DNA of 64,000 nt from Alisma plantago-aquatica. Taxonomy: Eukaryota > Streptophyta > Magnoliopsida > Alismatales > Alismataceae. Location: the NCBI GenBank assembly GCA_963693085.1, contig OY856409.1, positions 503,286,303 to 503,350,302 on the forward strand, read 5' to 3'. Positions 54,832 through 64,000 of the stretch are shown here, one piece after another (positions within the stretch are counted from its first letter, which is position 1; each line of letters starts with the position of its first letter). Under the pieces are notes generated by a model that saw only the letters and a list, made by a program, of their open reading frames with translations, was not told where the DNA came from and searched no databases. A program made the position numbers and the translations under genes.

Positions 54832-56283
54832 GTGATAAAGCAAAATCAAGAACTCATGACTACTTTCGGCCAGCAAATAAAGCAACAAGGGGAGTTTATG
54901 AACCAATTTGGGCAGACACTACAGAGCCATGGGGCTCAAATGAGGACAATAGAGACATCCATGGCGCAAATGGAAGCAGAGATAGCCAATTTGAAGAAGT
55001 CGGCGCACCCAGGTTTTCCGGGTAATACTAATGTTCCAGGAGGAAACCAGCAGGCGAAGGCCATCTTGTTGAGAAGTGGCAAGAAACTGTTAAACCCCAG
55101 AGCCGATGAACCAAGCAAACCCCAAGCAGAAATTAAAGGTGAGGCCACTGAGGAGCTACCCATACCGGTCACAGAACTAGTCGCTGACATAGCCGTGGAT
55201 GCTACTGAAGATCCTATTGCAGAGGAGGAGGAGCCTCAGAAAAGGACACCCTATGTGCCACCACATCAAAGAGCACAGGTTGTCCCGATCCCTTATCCGA
55301 ACAGTGCTAAGGCAAGGAAGGTAGACGCCCAATTTAAAAAGGTTTTAGACAGTTTCAGAAAGCTTTCAGTCAACATCCCTTTATTGGAATCTATTGAGCA
55401 AATCCCTTCTTACGGGAAATTTCTGAAAGACATGATCACCAAGAAGAGAAAAATCCCAGACACAGAGGTTGTTGTGCTTAAGGAGCAGGTGAGTGCCTTC
55501 ATCATGGGCACATTGCCACCAAAGAGGCAAGATCCGGGATGTTTCAACATCTCATGTTACATCGGGAAGGTCAAGTTTGGTGAAGCACTATGTGACTCAG
55601 GGGCGAGCATTAACTTGATGCCCCTCTCTACATTCAAGAAGCTGGGATTAAAAGAGTCACGGCCAAGCAACATGACAATCCAATTGGCGGACAATTATGT
55701 GGTAAAGCCATATGGGATTTGTGAAGATGTGCTAGTGAAAGTGGATCAATTCATATTTCCAGCAGATTTTGTCGTCATGGAGATGCAGGATGAACAAGGC
55801 AATGAGCTGCTACTCGGACGACCTTTCCAAGCTACAGCCGACATGATACTTGAGATGGAGAGAGGTCGGTTGACCTTAGGTATAGCCAATGACCGATTTG
55901 AGATGGTCATGCCTTCCAGCGCCACTTCAACTAAATCCAAGGAGCAATGCCACATGGTAAAACATTTTGATAACAATATCTCACTTTGTCTAGGGAAGCC
56001 ATTTTTAGATATGTCCCATGTAATGACCAAGGTGGAAAAAGGGACTTTGGCTGTGGACATCATGGAGCAGACCAAAGTGGTATCCCTTTGCAAGGCTATA
56101 GGGTTCCCGAACGATGAGGATGAGGACATTCCTCCCTCTACAGAAGATGATGCTATAGCAAATTCAGTTTTTGATGCATATCTGGAATTACCACTCAAGG
56201 CTTGTTTAGTCAATATCACTCATGATTGGATGAGAAGAAAATCACTCAAGGAGTGTGCCAAGATGCTTCATATGTTGCCATGA
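54832..56283 (+). pseudogene. Athila gag C-terminus and aspartic protease
   Basis: A 483-codon open frame. Residues 1-60 are a Gln-rich helix (QNQELMTTFGQQIKQQGEF) of the gag tail. Residues 100-150 form an acidic/proline linker. About 180-235 is the conserved pre-protease block (VNIPLLESIEQIPSYGKFLK). The protease holds LCDSGASINLMPLSTFKKLG (about 251-270), with the active-site DSGA, then NELLLGRPFQATADM (about 326-340). The rest leads to the RT. TGA at 56281 ends it, but the coding sense runs on ([11 protein letters not shown]), so the stop is a break within the polyprotein. The protease active-site triplet is unchanged. Confidence 0.9.
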
Positions 56284-57843
56284 TTCTATGCGAGGTATTA
56301 TGAAGATTTAGGCGAGCTCCCACCACCACTTCAATCATCCTTAATCAGCCCGCCGGAATTGGAATTGAAGCCGCTGCCACCGCACCTCAAGTACGCCTTT
56401 CTAGCTGAGGAAGACAAGTTGCCTGTGATTATTTCTGCTTATCTGAGTGCTGAAGAGGAGGACCAGTTGTTGATAGTGCTGAAGAACCACCAGGGAGCAT
56501 TTGGGTGGTCTGTTGTAGATATCCAAGGGATTTCCCCCACTTTGTGCCAGCATAAGATTTGGCTCGAGGAAGGAGCCAAGCCGGTGATTCAACCGCAACG
56601 TCGACTGAATCCTAGCATGATGGAGGTTGTGAAGAAGGAGGTGATTAAGCTTCTTTCCACAGGTATCATCTATGCAATTTTAGACTCGACATGGGTGAGT
56701 CCCACGCAGGTAGTCCCTCAAAAGGGGGGAATAACGGTTACTCATAATCTCTTAAATGAACATGTCACCACCCGCTTGGTAACTGGGTGGCGAGTTTGTA
56801 TAGATTACCGACGACTGAATGCCGCTACGCTAAAGGATCACTTTCCTCTTCCATTTATTGATCAAATTTTAGAGCGCTTGGCCGAACGATCACACTTTTG
56901 TTTTCTGGATGGGTATTCGGGGTACAATCATATTTCAATTGATCCTAAGGACCAAGAGAAGCCCACCTTCACTTGTCCCTATGGAACGTTCGCGTATCGC
57001 CGCATGCCCTTTGGATTATGCAATGCATTGACGACCTTTCAGCATTGTATGCTCGCCATTTTTTCTGATATGGTAGAACGTTGTCTAGAGGTCTTTATGA
57101 ATGATTTCTCAGTTTATGGTGCATCTTTTGATGAATGCCTTTATAATCTGGATAAGGTGTTACAACGATGCGAGGACACACATTTGGTCCTCAACTGGGA
57201 GAAATGTCATATGATGGTGAGCGAAGGGATAGTGCTAGGACATAAAGTGTCTAGCAAAGGTTTAGAGGTAGATCCGGTAAAAATTGAAGTAATTTCTAAA
57301 TTTCCCCCACCAAATTCGGTAAAAGGGGTAAGAAGTTTCTTAGGTCACGCTGGATTCTATCGTCGTCTCATAAAAGATTTTTCAAAAATCGCCAAACCCT
57401 TATCCGAGCTGCTAGAAAAGGATGTTGTTTTTTATTTCAATGACAAATGTTTACACACGTTCAACGTGCTGAAGGAGAAATTGATTTCCGCACCGGTTGT
57501 TCAAACACCGGATTGGACTAAGCCGTTTGAACTCATGTGTGATGCATCTGATTTCACTATAGGAGTTGTGTTGGGACAGTGGGTGGATAATAAACCCGCC
57601 GTGATTTTTTATGCCTCCAAGACTTTGAATGACACCCAACTAAATTACACGACTACTGAAAAAGAATTGCTCGCCGTCATTTTCACTTTTGAAAAATTTC
57701 GGCAATATCTAGTTGGATCGAAAGTTGTAGTTTGGACTGACCACGTCGCTATTAAATATTTGATGGAGAAAAAAGATGCCAAACCTAGATTGATTAGGTG
57801 GATCTTGCTCTTATAAGAATTTGATATCGAAATCAAAGACAAG
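56284..57843 (+). pseudogene. Athila reverse transcriptase and RNase H
   Basis: The open frame 56359-57816 covers 485 codons. RT blocks: [20 protein letters not shown] (about 98-117), [20 protein letters not shown] (about 148-167), [20 protein letters not shown] (about 182-201), [14 protein letters not shown] (about 210-223). The catalytic motif reads [10 protein letters not shown] (about 245-254), with Asn where Ty3 elements have the first Asp of the YxDD pair, so polymerase activity should be lost. RNase [29 protein letters not shown] and [12 protein letters not shown] keep D, E and D. TAA at 57814 interrupts the coding sense shortly before the integrase. It would copy the element RNA into DNA in virus-like particles. 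Confidence 0.93.
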
Positions 57844-58395
57844 GCGGGGATTGAAAATGTTGTAGAGGATCATTTGTCTAGGTTAGAGAGGGTAGATGAA
57901 AAAGATTTACACATACCCATTACCGAGACATTCCCGGATGAACAACTTTTGAAAGTGAATTCTAAGGATCCGTGGTTTTCATATATTGTGAATTATCTTG
58001 CTTGCAGGATCATCCTGGATGATTGGACGTATCAAGAGAAGAAGAAATTTTTCCATTCTCTACGATATTATTTTTGGGATGACCCTATTCTTTTGAAGCA
58101 ATGCAGGGATGGTGTCCTACGCAGATATGTACCTGAGGTGGAATACGAGAGTGTTCTTCATCATTGCCACACATTACCTATGGGCGGACACCATGCGAAC
58201 TCTCGTACGGCAGCCAAAGTACTAGAAAGTGGCCTATATTGGCCTACCTTGTTTAGAGACGCCTATGAGATCGTGAGACAATGTGATTCCTGCCAAAGGG
58301 CGGGTAACATTTCAAAGAGACAAGAGATGCCCTTAAATGTTTTCCGAGAGGTTGAGGTATTTGATTTATGGGGTATAGATTTCATGGGACCCTAG
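57844..58395 (+). pseudogene. Athila integrase, truncated
   Basis: The frame from 57874 starts with the linker after RNase H (ENVVEDHLSRLERVDEK just upstream). It contains the HHCC zinc-binding domain (LHHCHTLPMGGHHANSRTAA and later VRQCDSCQRAGN, about residues 90-143) and enters the catalytic core at DLWGIDFMGP (about 164-173), with only the first Asp of the DDE triad. A stop follows at 58393, and downstream sequence belongs to another element. The core and the C-terminal part are missing, so it is inactive. Confidence 0.9.
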
Positions 58396-59066
58396 GTAAC
58401 TGGACTGATTCTACAATTAACCATTCCAGGTAACCATCATAAAATAGACTGATATTTCTCAGATACCAGAATCCCTTACCTTGGTATCTAACACATGTTT
58501 TGATAACACATCACATCCTGATCTTCCTTTTTGTTTATAAGTTGATTTATAATTAAATCAAATTCCTCGGTATATCAATTAGAATGTGGTAGAAATATCC
58601 ATGCCACATCTCCTTCTTGATTAGGATTCTTTGGATTATTTCAAAATGATTACTTGATCAGAGTAATCAGAAAGATAACAATCTAGGTATGTCATACTTA
58701 CCTTGCCTTCAGTAAATGAATATCTGGCCAAGGTATTCAAGAATTGAAATTAGGTAGTATGCATTTTTTTTTCATCTCTTTAAATTTGATATACTTAATA
58801 TCTCAGATTTTCTCTGAGTTCCTTCTTCATCTCTTCCCTTCCTCAATGAAGAAAGAGAAATTTCAAAACATATAAAAGAATATTAAACTGAACACAAGTT
58901 TTCATTCTACTTATCTCTTCCTCATATTCTCAAAGGATTATACAGATGAACTAAACAACTACCATTCTTATAGTAGAGAGTGCAAGATAATTCAAAATAG
59001 AAAGTTTTATATTGACATGTCTACCTCTCACAAGTTATCTAGTGTTTTGTCTATTGGGTCACGTCA
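58396..59066 (-). mobile_element. Non-coding 3' internal region of the gag-only element
   Basis: AT-rich and without coding frames. Its minus strand shares ordered blocks (GCATACTACCTAATTTCA; GATTACTCTGATCAAGTAATC) with 5845-5970 of the plus-strand copy. No pol domain follows gag. The junction with the Athila integrase at about 58395 has no LTR, so one of the two elements was truncated by deletion or recombination there. Confidence 0.6.
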
Positions 59067-60042
59067 TCACTTTCTATTTGGACATTGCCACCTCAGATGT
59101 CCTCTCTGTTCACATCTATAGCAAGCTCGGAGCCTTTTAGGTGACTGCTTCTTGGGTGCACTACATTGTGGTTGAGTCGGTACTACTGAAATCTTTGATT
59201 GTTTCGTACCACCAATTCCTTGTTCGTATGACTGTTTAGACTTCCTTTCAAGGTCTGTCTCATGTTTCTTTGTCATAGACCCTTCTATCCTTCGAATTGA
59301 CTCCACAAATGTGGCAAACCTCTCTCTACTTTCTAGGGCAGATGCCAGAATAGACATTTTAGCATTCAGTCCCTTCTCAAAACGTCGAATCTTTTCTTCC
59401 TTAGTAGCAGCCATTTGAGGAAAAAATCGCAAAAGTTCCATAGACTTGACCTCATATTCATTTATTGACATGGCTCCCTGTCGAATTTTCTCAAACTGTG
59501 AGATCTTTTCATCTAAGTATGTCCTTGGAAAAATACTTATTGATGAATTCTCGACGAGATTCCTCCCAATTAACCTCTTCGTCATTCCTTTTTATTTCTT
59601 CTATAGCCCACCAATGTCCAACACTACCCTTCAAAAGGTATACAACATGTTTAACTTTGTCAGCCTCTGGGATACTAAGGATCTTAAAAGCTTTTTCTAA
59701 CTCAGTGAGCCATAAATCTGCATCTACTGGGTCAGATGTCCCAGCATATTCTATGGCTCCAACACGACGTAGTCATTCAAAAGTCTTTCCAGACCCATAT
59801 CCCTCATTGGAAACTGGTGCCCTAGGTGGTGGTGCTGGCACTCGGTCTGTTATATGCATCACTGCAGTCATGAATTGCCCAAAAAGAGTAGAAAAATGTG
59901 GGTTTCTCATCATGACCTCATCAACAGGGGTTTCTTCTCTTGCCTGATCCCTGGCACCTTCTACTGGTGCAGCAACATTGCAATCAACAACGTGTTCCCC
60001 ATGTTCTCCAGACATCTTTAAGCTATCTTCCTTCTTATGCAT
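59067..60042 (-). pseudogene. Gag of a Tekay-like gag-only element
   Basis: On the minus strand the frame starts at 60042 (MHKKEDSLKMSGEHG) with a variable N-terminal region, and is closed by a stop at about 59775. The sense continues with GTSDPVDADLWLTELEKAFK and VKHVVYLLKGSVGHWWAIEE (about 59730-59640), the core of the PF03732-type gag of chromoviruses. It shifts frame near 59560 and carries on with INEYEVKSMELLRFFPQMA. It ends with the zinc knuckle CYRCEQRGHLRWQC (about 59110-59072) just before a stop at 59067-59069. Since the stop comes directly after the knuckle and no protease or RT follows, the element encodes gag only, like reported TR-GAG elements. Confidence 0.85.
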
Positions 60043-60131
60043 AGGCAGAAGTCACTATAAGATCTACTGGAGGATACTAGAATAGACTCAACATCTTAGT
60101 CCTATGTCTCTATAGACTCAGCGAACCTAGA

Positions 60132-60143
60132 GCTCAGATACCA
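60132..60143 (-). other. Primer-binding site, tRNA-iMet type
   Basis: The minus strand reads TGGTATCTGAGC six bases after the LTR end CACCACA. It differs by one base from the iMet primer site. The leader that follows is shared with that after 5743. Confidence 0.85.
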
Positions 60144-60977
60144 CTAAATTGTGGTGAAGCATTCAAAACATATGTTATTAACTAAGCGGAAGAAATTACT
60201 AATAGCGGATTACTAAAAATCACTAAAAATTAAAACCTTTTTCAAAGAGATCCAATCATAGGAAAACTCTTTCAACAAGAACCAATGTATTACATTTACA
60301 TCCTGGTTCATATGTACATATCTTGTACCATCTCTTCTTGAGGTTTACAACATCAACTGCCTTGTTAAAAGCTAAACACAGACAATAAAAGAACCTCGAG
60401 GCATCAAGCCAAAAATATTAAAATGATTCATTAAAGGCACTAACTATTAACGTCGAGGACCTAAGAGTACAAAGACGACACATTTGACTTCTATCTACAA
60501 GACACGACAGACAGTACACTCAACCTGAGCTGTCACTATTGTCCCTGATGCTGCTGAAGTTCTTCCCCTACAAGATGTTCTCAATCTCCTCCATGCTTGT
60601 CCACCTAAAAATGTTGGATCCCACGGGGGTGAGATAATTGTAATTGCCCCAATGAGAGATATAACTCTCTGCCAAAAACATTATTATTGTAGTTTAATGA
60701 TATAAAATTGGGTAAAGGATAAGCAGTTTAAAGCATTCTCATCTTTTAAAGTATTGTAACTGTTTATGATAGAACAGTAAATCATCTATTCTCTTCATAA
60801 GGAATAGGAAGAACATGTATATCATTTATCTATCAAATTATACCATTATGTCAAAATTCTATTGTGACACTCATTATCTTGATATGTCACCCATGATACA
60901 TTCTTGTTTCAATCTGTTAGCCTTAGCCAATCTGCTAAACAGACATGGGATTACATCTACCATGTACTCATATATCA

Positions 60978-61735
60978 TTAATATAGGCATTGGGTTATTA
61001 CCAATCATGTGTCATCATTACAGGCATTGGGTTATTACCAATCCTGTGTCATTATTATAGGCATTGAGCCTCTGCCAGGTATTAGACTCTTCCAGACCTG
61101 ATTACACTGCCAGACATTGGAAACTACCAATCCTGATTTCATAGCCAAACATTGGACTTTAACTAACCCTGATTACACTGCCAGACATTGGACTTTAACC
61201 AACCCTGATTACAGGCATTATACCTCTTCTAGGTATTGGACTTTAACCAATCCTGATTACACATCTAGGCATTGAACTTTAACCAATCCTGATTACACCG
61301 CCAGGCATTGGACACTACCAATCCTGATTACACAGCCAGACATTGGACACTACCAATCCTGATTACATAGCCAGGCATTGGATTTTAACCAACCCTGATT
61401 ACAGGCATTATACATTTTCCAGGTATTGGACTTTAACCAAACCTGATTACACATCCAAGCATTGGACTCTAACCAATCCTGATTTCACAGCCAGGCATTG
61501 GACTTTAACCAACCCTACTTACAGGCATTACACCTCTGCCAGGTAATGGACTTTAACCAAACATGATTACACAGCCAGGCATTGGACTCTAACCAATCCT
61601 GATTACACAACCAGACATTGGACTTTAACCAACCCTACTTACAGGCATTACACCTCTGCTAGGTATTGGACTTTAACCAAACCTGATTACACAGCCAAGC
61701 ATTTGACTCTAACCAATCCTGATTTCACTTCCATG
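60978..61735. repeat. Tandem array of roughly 36-bp units with a ~119-bp higher order
   Basis: The unit CAGGCATTGGACTTTAACCA + ATCCTGATTACACAGC repeats about 18 times. A variant with CTTACAGGCATTACACCTCTGCCAGG recurs every 118-120 bp near 61401, 61519 and 61639 (and once at 61209), giving a higher-order unit of about three basic units. Translation gives only repeats of RHWTLTNP.Y. It is part of the long LTR. Confidence 0.92.
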
Positions 61736-62246
61736 GGATATAAATTCTTTTAACTCATCATTGATCATCACATCCTTCTCTAGGATCTGAACCCTGAGGT
61801 TAGCCTTCATAGCTTTTTTTTTTTTGGTCGGTCGAAAACTCATGTTGCTTTTTTTGTATTTTTCTTTTGGTTTATGTACAATGCATTCCATCTTCAACTG
61901 AAAATGGAGAAAGAAAAGAACAAAAGAGGAAGAAAAAAATATACAGTGTATGCTAAGAAGGAGAGGAAAGAGGAGGGAATAGAAACACTCCAACTCCTCC
62001 CGATAAAAAACCTTCAACAGATCAGCATACGAACTTCCAAAGGGCAGAGCAACACAGATCAACATAAAGACTCAACCATCATTGCATAAAGTAATGAGAG
62101 GGGAGAAAAATCTCACCAGAAGGAAGAAGAAACGATCATAGCAAACGAACAGCACCCCCAAACCGCCAGTCAGACAGCCACACCAGCAACACCAAGAAGA
62201 ACAGAGATAGAAGATATATCATCACAACTCAATCTGTAGCAAACAC

Positions 62247-62612
62247 CATGATAAGAAGGGAGGGGAGCGTCGACATCCACGCAGGATGGTGACTCGACCC
62301 TCACTTCAACCATCAAACTTCAGCAAACTGTCTCATGTAAGACTATCCATCAAACGAACCAACACAAGAGCAGCAAGATAAACGAACTAATCTGATCCTC
62401 CATCATGACACCATCCAGCAAAAAAAAACAACCAAAGCATCCAGAACCAGCCAACCATCAATAAGAACAAGGCTAAGTCTGCAGAACAAAGAGCTACAAC
62501 AGCTTTAAAAAAGGTCAATCAGAACAAAAAAACCGAACCACCATGATAGAAAGGGAGGGGAGCGTCGACATCCACGCAGGATGGTGACTCGACCCTCACT
62601 TCAACCATCACA
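62247..62612. repeat. Two near-identical ~70-bp direct repeats, 294 bp apart
   Basis: CATGATA.GAAGGGAGGGGAG through CGTCGACATCCACGCAGGAT and GGTGACTCGACCCTCACTTC occurs at 62247-62312 and 62541-62607 with almost no differences. A second, more diverged pair (CCATCATTGCA..GGCAATGAGAGGGGAGAA) lies at about 62075 and 62860. All are in the LINE 3' region, which lacks a credible coding frame apart from low-complexity ones. Confidence 0.9.
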
Positions 62613-63225
62613 AAAATGGTGAGAGTTCAGACCAATCTTCCAAGAAGCAGGTGCTAGGGAAAGAAGGCAAAATAAGCCATCAAGACAGCTCATCCTGCAA
62701 CTATGACTGTAGACAAGGAAATCCCAGCAGAACTTCAACCAAAGACAAGAGGTCCAAAAAACATCCGGAACAGATTAGGAGGTCAGCACATCCTTCAGCA
62801 TATCAGCATAAAAGAAACCCAAGAAGCAAAGCACCAAAGACCAGCACAAAGAACTCGACCATCATTGCAAAAGGCAATGAGAGGGGAGAAGGAAAGCACC
62901 AGCAAAAACAGATAGGGATCACAACATACAAAAAGCACTCCAAAACCACCAACAGCATTCCTAAACCGCCATCCACTTTCAGACATAAACAGAAGAACAA
63001 AGAAGGACCCAGCCATCAGAACCAGAATATCACACCCACCAGCAGCAATTACAGGCATCCAACAGACCTCACCATAAAAACTGAAGAAAACCAAGCAAAG
63101 GGACCTGCTAGAGCAATAGATAGACAGAGGACAGCAGCTCAAGAAGCAAAAGAACAGAGTCGTCTCTGCTTCTCATAAAAAAGTGAAAGAAGGAGCAGCC
63201 AACAACTACAGGAAACCAGAGAAAG

Positions 63226-63687
63226 TCATTGAATAATAAGAGTAATGTCATGTTCAATAATCCTCCAAAGCGTACTCACATCCTTGCTTATGTTATCATG
63301 GACCCTTCTATTTCGTTCAAGCCAAGAATGATAGAGAATACTAGGAACAGTAACACAAGCATTAATACTCTTCAAATTGATGATACTCTCCCAATTCATA
63401 GGAACAAGACTGATTAAATCTTTATCCAGGGCTTTATTCCATAACTCCTTCATGAAACTACAACCAAAGCAAATGTGAAATGTGTCCTCATAGTCATTCA
63501 TACAGAGATAACAGATTGAAACAATAGAAATCCCCCTTCTTCTTGAGTAATCAGTAGTAGGAAGCTTATTAAGGATAGCTTTCCACATGTGGAACTTAGA
63601 ATTCATACTAGCTTTAGTCTTCCAAACCCACGAGAAAATGTCATTCTTCTCACCTTTAGATCTAATATGGTCCCAGATAACATTCAT
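63226..63687 (-). pseudogene. LINE ORF2 zf-RVT domain and C-terminus
   Basis: A 153-codon minus-strand frame. It begins just before the zinc-binding reverse-transcriptase-associated domain: FSWVWKTKASMNSKFHMWKA (about residues 18-37), LNKLPTTDYSRRRGI (about 39-53) and CYLCMNDYEDTFHICFGC (about 58-75), with the C-x2-C and H-x3-C ligands preserved. The LINE C-terminal LYHSWLERNRRVHD block follows at about 117-130. The start codon is merely the first Met in a truncated gene. This is the terminal domain of L1-type plant LINEs; RT and endonuclease are missing. Confidence 0.85.
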
Positions 63688-63769
63688 CCTTACCTCTTTC
63701 TATCCTTTGAAACAATAGCTTTTCACATCCTTTATTGAATATAATTGTTCCTTTTATTAATTTTATTAA

Positions 63770-64000
63770 AACATTATCATTTCTTACAATAAACTTTTAT
63801 AATCATCTTGGTACCTCTCACTATGTCACAATTGTTCTCATGTCTCATAAGGCCCATAAAGCATCTTGTCACCTCTCACTAGGCAACATCTAACCATATG
63901 GCTCACAAGGCCATTAAACATCTTATCACCTATCACTAGGCAACAACTAATCATATGGCTCACAAAGCCATTAAACATCTTATCACCTCTCACTAGGCAA
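63770..64000. repeat. 64-bp tandem repeats in the long LTR
   Basis: The unit AAGGCCATTAAACATCTTAT + CACCTCTCACTAGGCAACA + CTAATCATATGGCTCAC repeats about 3.5 times up to the window edge, the last two copies nearly identical. Its reverse complement resembles 8470-8620 in the plus-strand LTR. Confidence 0.9.

Larger units (their letters stand above)
51970..58395 (+). mobile_element. Athila-type Ty3/gypsy retrotransposon, 3'-truncated
   Basis: A 5' LTR (51970-53591), tRNA-Asp primer site, gag, protease, RT, RNase H and part of integrase lie in canonical order on the plus strand. The element stops within the integrase core at about 58395, where sequence of the minus-strand gag-only element begins. 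No 3' LTR is present. Stops interrupt the polyprotein at 54340, 54529, 54567, 54769, 54790, 56281 and 57814, so it cannot make a complete polyprotein. Confidence 0.9.
61800..63700 (-). mobile_element. 5'-truncated LINE nested in the long LTR
   Basis: On the minus strand it begins inside ORF2 near 63690 with the zf-RVT domain and continues through a 1.4-kb 3' region to a run of 13 A residues (61811-61823), the expected poly(A) end. The long LTR's own repeats flank it on both sides. The 3' region carries internal repeats. No clear target duplication was identified. Confidence 0.65.
60150..64000 (-). mobile_element. Very long LTR of the gag-only element, running off the window
   Basis: On the minus strand the LTR ends CACCACA at 60150. 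The first 550 bp (60150-60700) align in order with 9119-9642. 60980-61735 is a tandem array and 63770-64000 a second array that resembles 8460-8620, so sequence on both sides of the nested LINE (61800-63700) belongs to one LTR. The visible length without the LINE is about 2 kb, and the LTR start lies beyond 64000. Confidence 0.65.

Noticed and set aside
53902..58395. Athila polyprotein as an integrated pararetrovirus
   Set aside because: LTR, tRNA-Asp primer site, Athila-type gag and the order protease-RT-RNase H-integrase identify a retrotransposon; no movement or coat-protein features.
61343..61546. Plus-strand frame with RHWTLTNP repeats as a secreted or repeat protein
   Set aside because: It is a translation of the 36-bp array in an LTR; unit multiples happen to keep frame.
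1..64000. tRNA or rRNA genes
   Set aside because: I looked for paired A/B boxes and rRNA-like blocks and saw only the SINE-like head at 4571-4634.

Overview
The window looks like a transposon-dense, AT-rich stretch of a flowering-plant nuclear genome. I see no intact host gene. What can be recognised is a stack of nested, decayed mobile elements: LINEs, CACTA DNA transposons, Athila and Tekay-like Ty3/gypsy retrotransposons, a small LTR element and a MITE. With them are three gene fragments that appear to have been carried in (BAHD acyltransferase, SCARECROW-type GRAS, and a doubtful NHL/LEA-like piece). I cannot name the species. Angiosperm origin follows from the TE families (CACTA TNP2 with DUF4218/DUF4216, Athila with a tRNA-Asp primer site) and from the BAHD and GRAS fragments.

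Layout. 1-482: LINE reverse-transcriptase remnant (minus). 483-9642: remains of a Tekay-like LTR element (plus) with a tRNA-iMet primer site at 5743, holding a nested LINE 3' end (4634-5102) and a SINE-like tRNA head. About 9990-18682: CACTA element 1 (minus), encoding in order a TNP2 transposase, a Transposase_24 protein and a Ulp1/C48 protease; it has lost its low-coordinate end and carries a cluster of hairpins upstream of the transposase. 18683-23700: little recognisable, but two more CACTA-type termini (21351, 22038) and a diverged tandem array. 23784 to about 28660: very old Athila copy (minus). 30620-31120: LINE RT remnant (plus). 31935-32450: two local duplications. 32751-36708: a 3.96-kb element with perfect inverted ends, set between (TA)n(GA)n tracts, holding a BAHD fragment and a 1.2-kb minisatellite built from 20-bp GTAAT units. 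36759-37151: a MITE in the next (TA)n tract. 38532-38752: SCARECROW-like exon fragment. 40486-49245: CACTA element 2 (minus) with TNP2 transposase, DUF4216 and a Transposase_24 protein; a 1.6-kb TRIM-like LTR element (41151-42736) lies inside the Transposase_24 coding sequence. 51970-58395: Athila element (plus) with a 1.6-kb 5' LTR, primer site, gag, protease, RT/RNase H and an integrase cut off after its first catalytic Asp. 58396-64000: a second Tekay-like element (minus) that encodes only gag, with a very long LTR running off the window and hosting another LINE 3' end.

Function. No coding unit is likely to make a complete working protein. The Athila frames are broken at several in-frame stops and the RT catalytic pair is altered (FMNDF). 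Many of the changes fit C-to-T decay of methylated DNA. The most unusual structures are non-coding: a palindromic GTCGATACCATCGAC cluster in the Athila LTR, a 100-bp minisatellite divisible into five 20-mers, a roughly 95-bp-arm hairpin in CACTA 1, and the long-LTR gag-only family present in two divergent copies.
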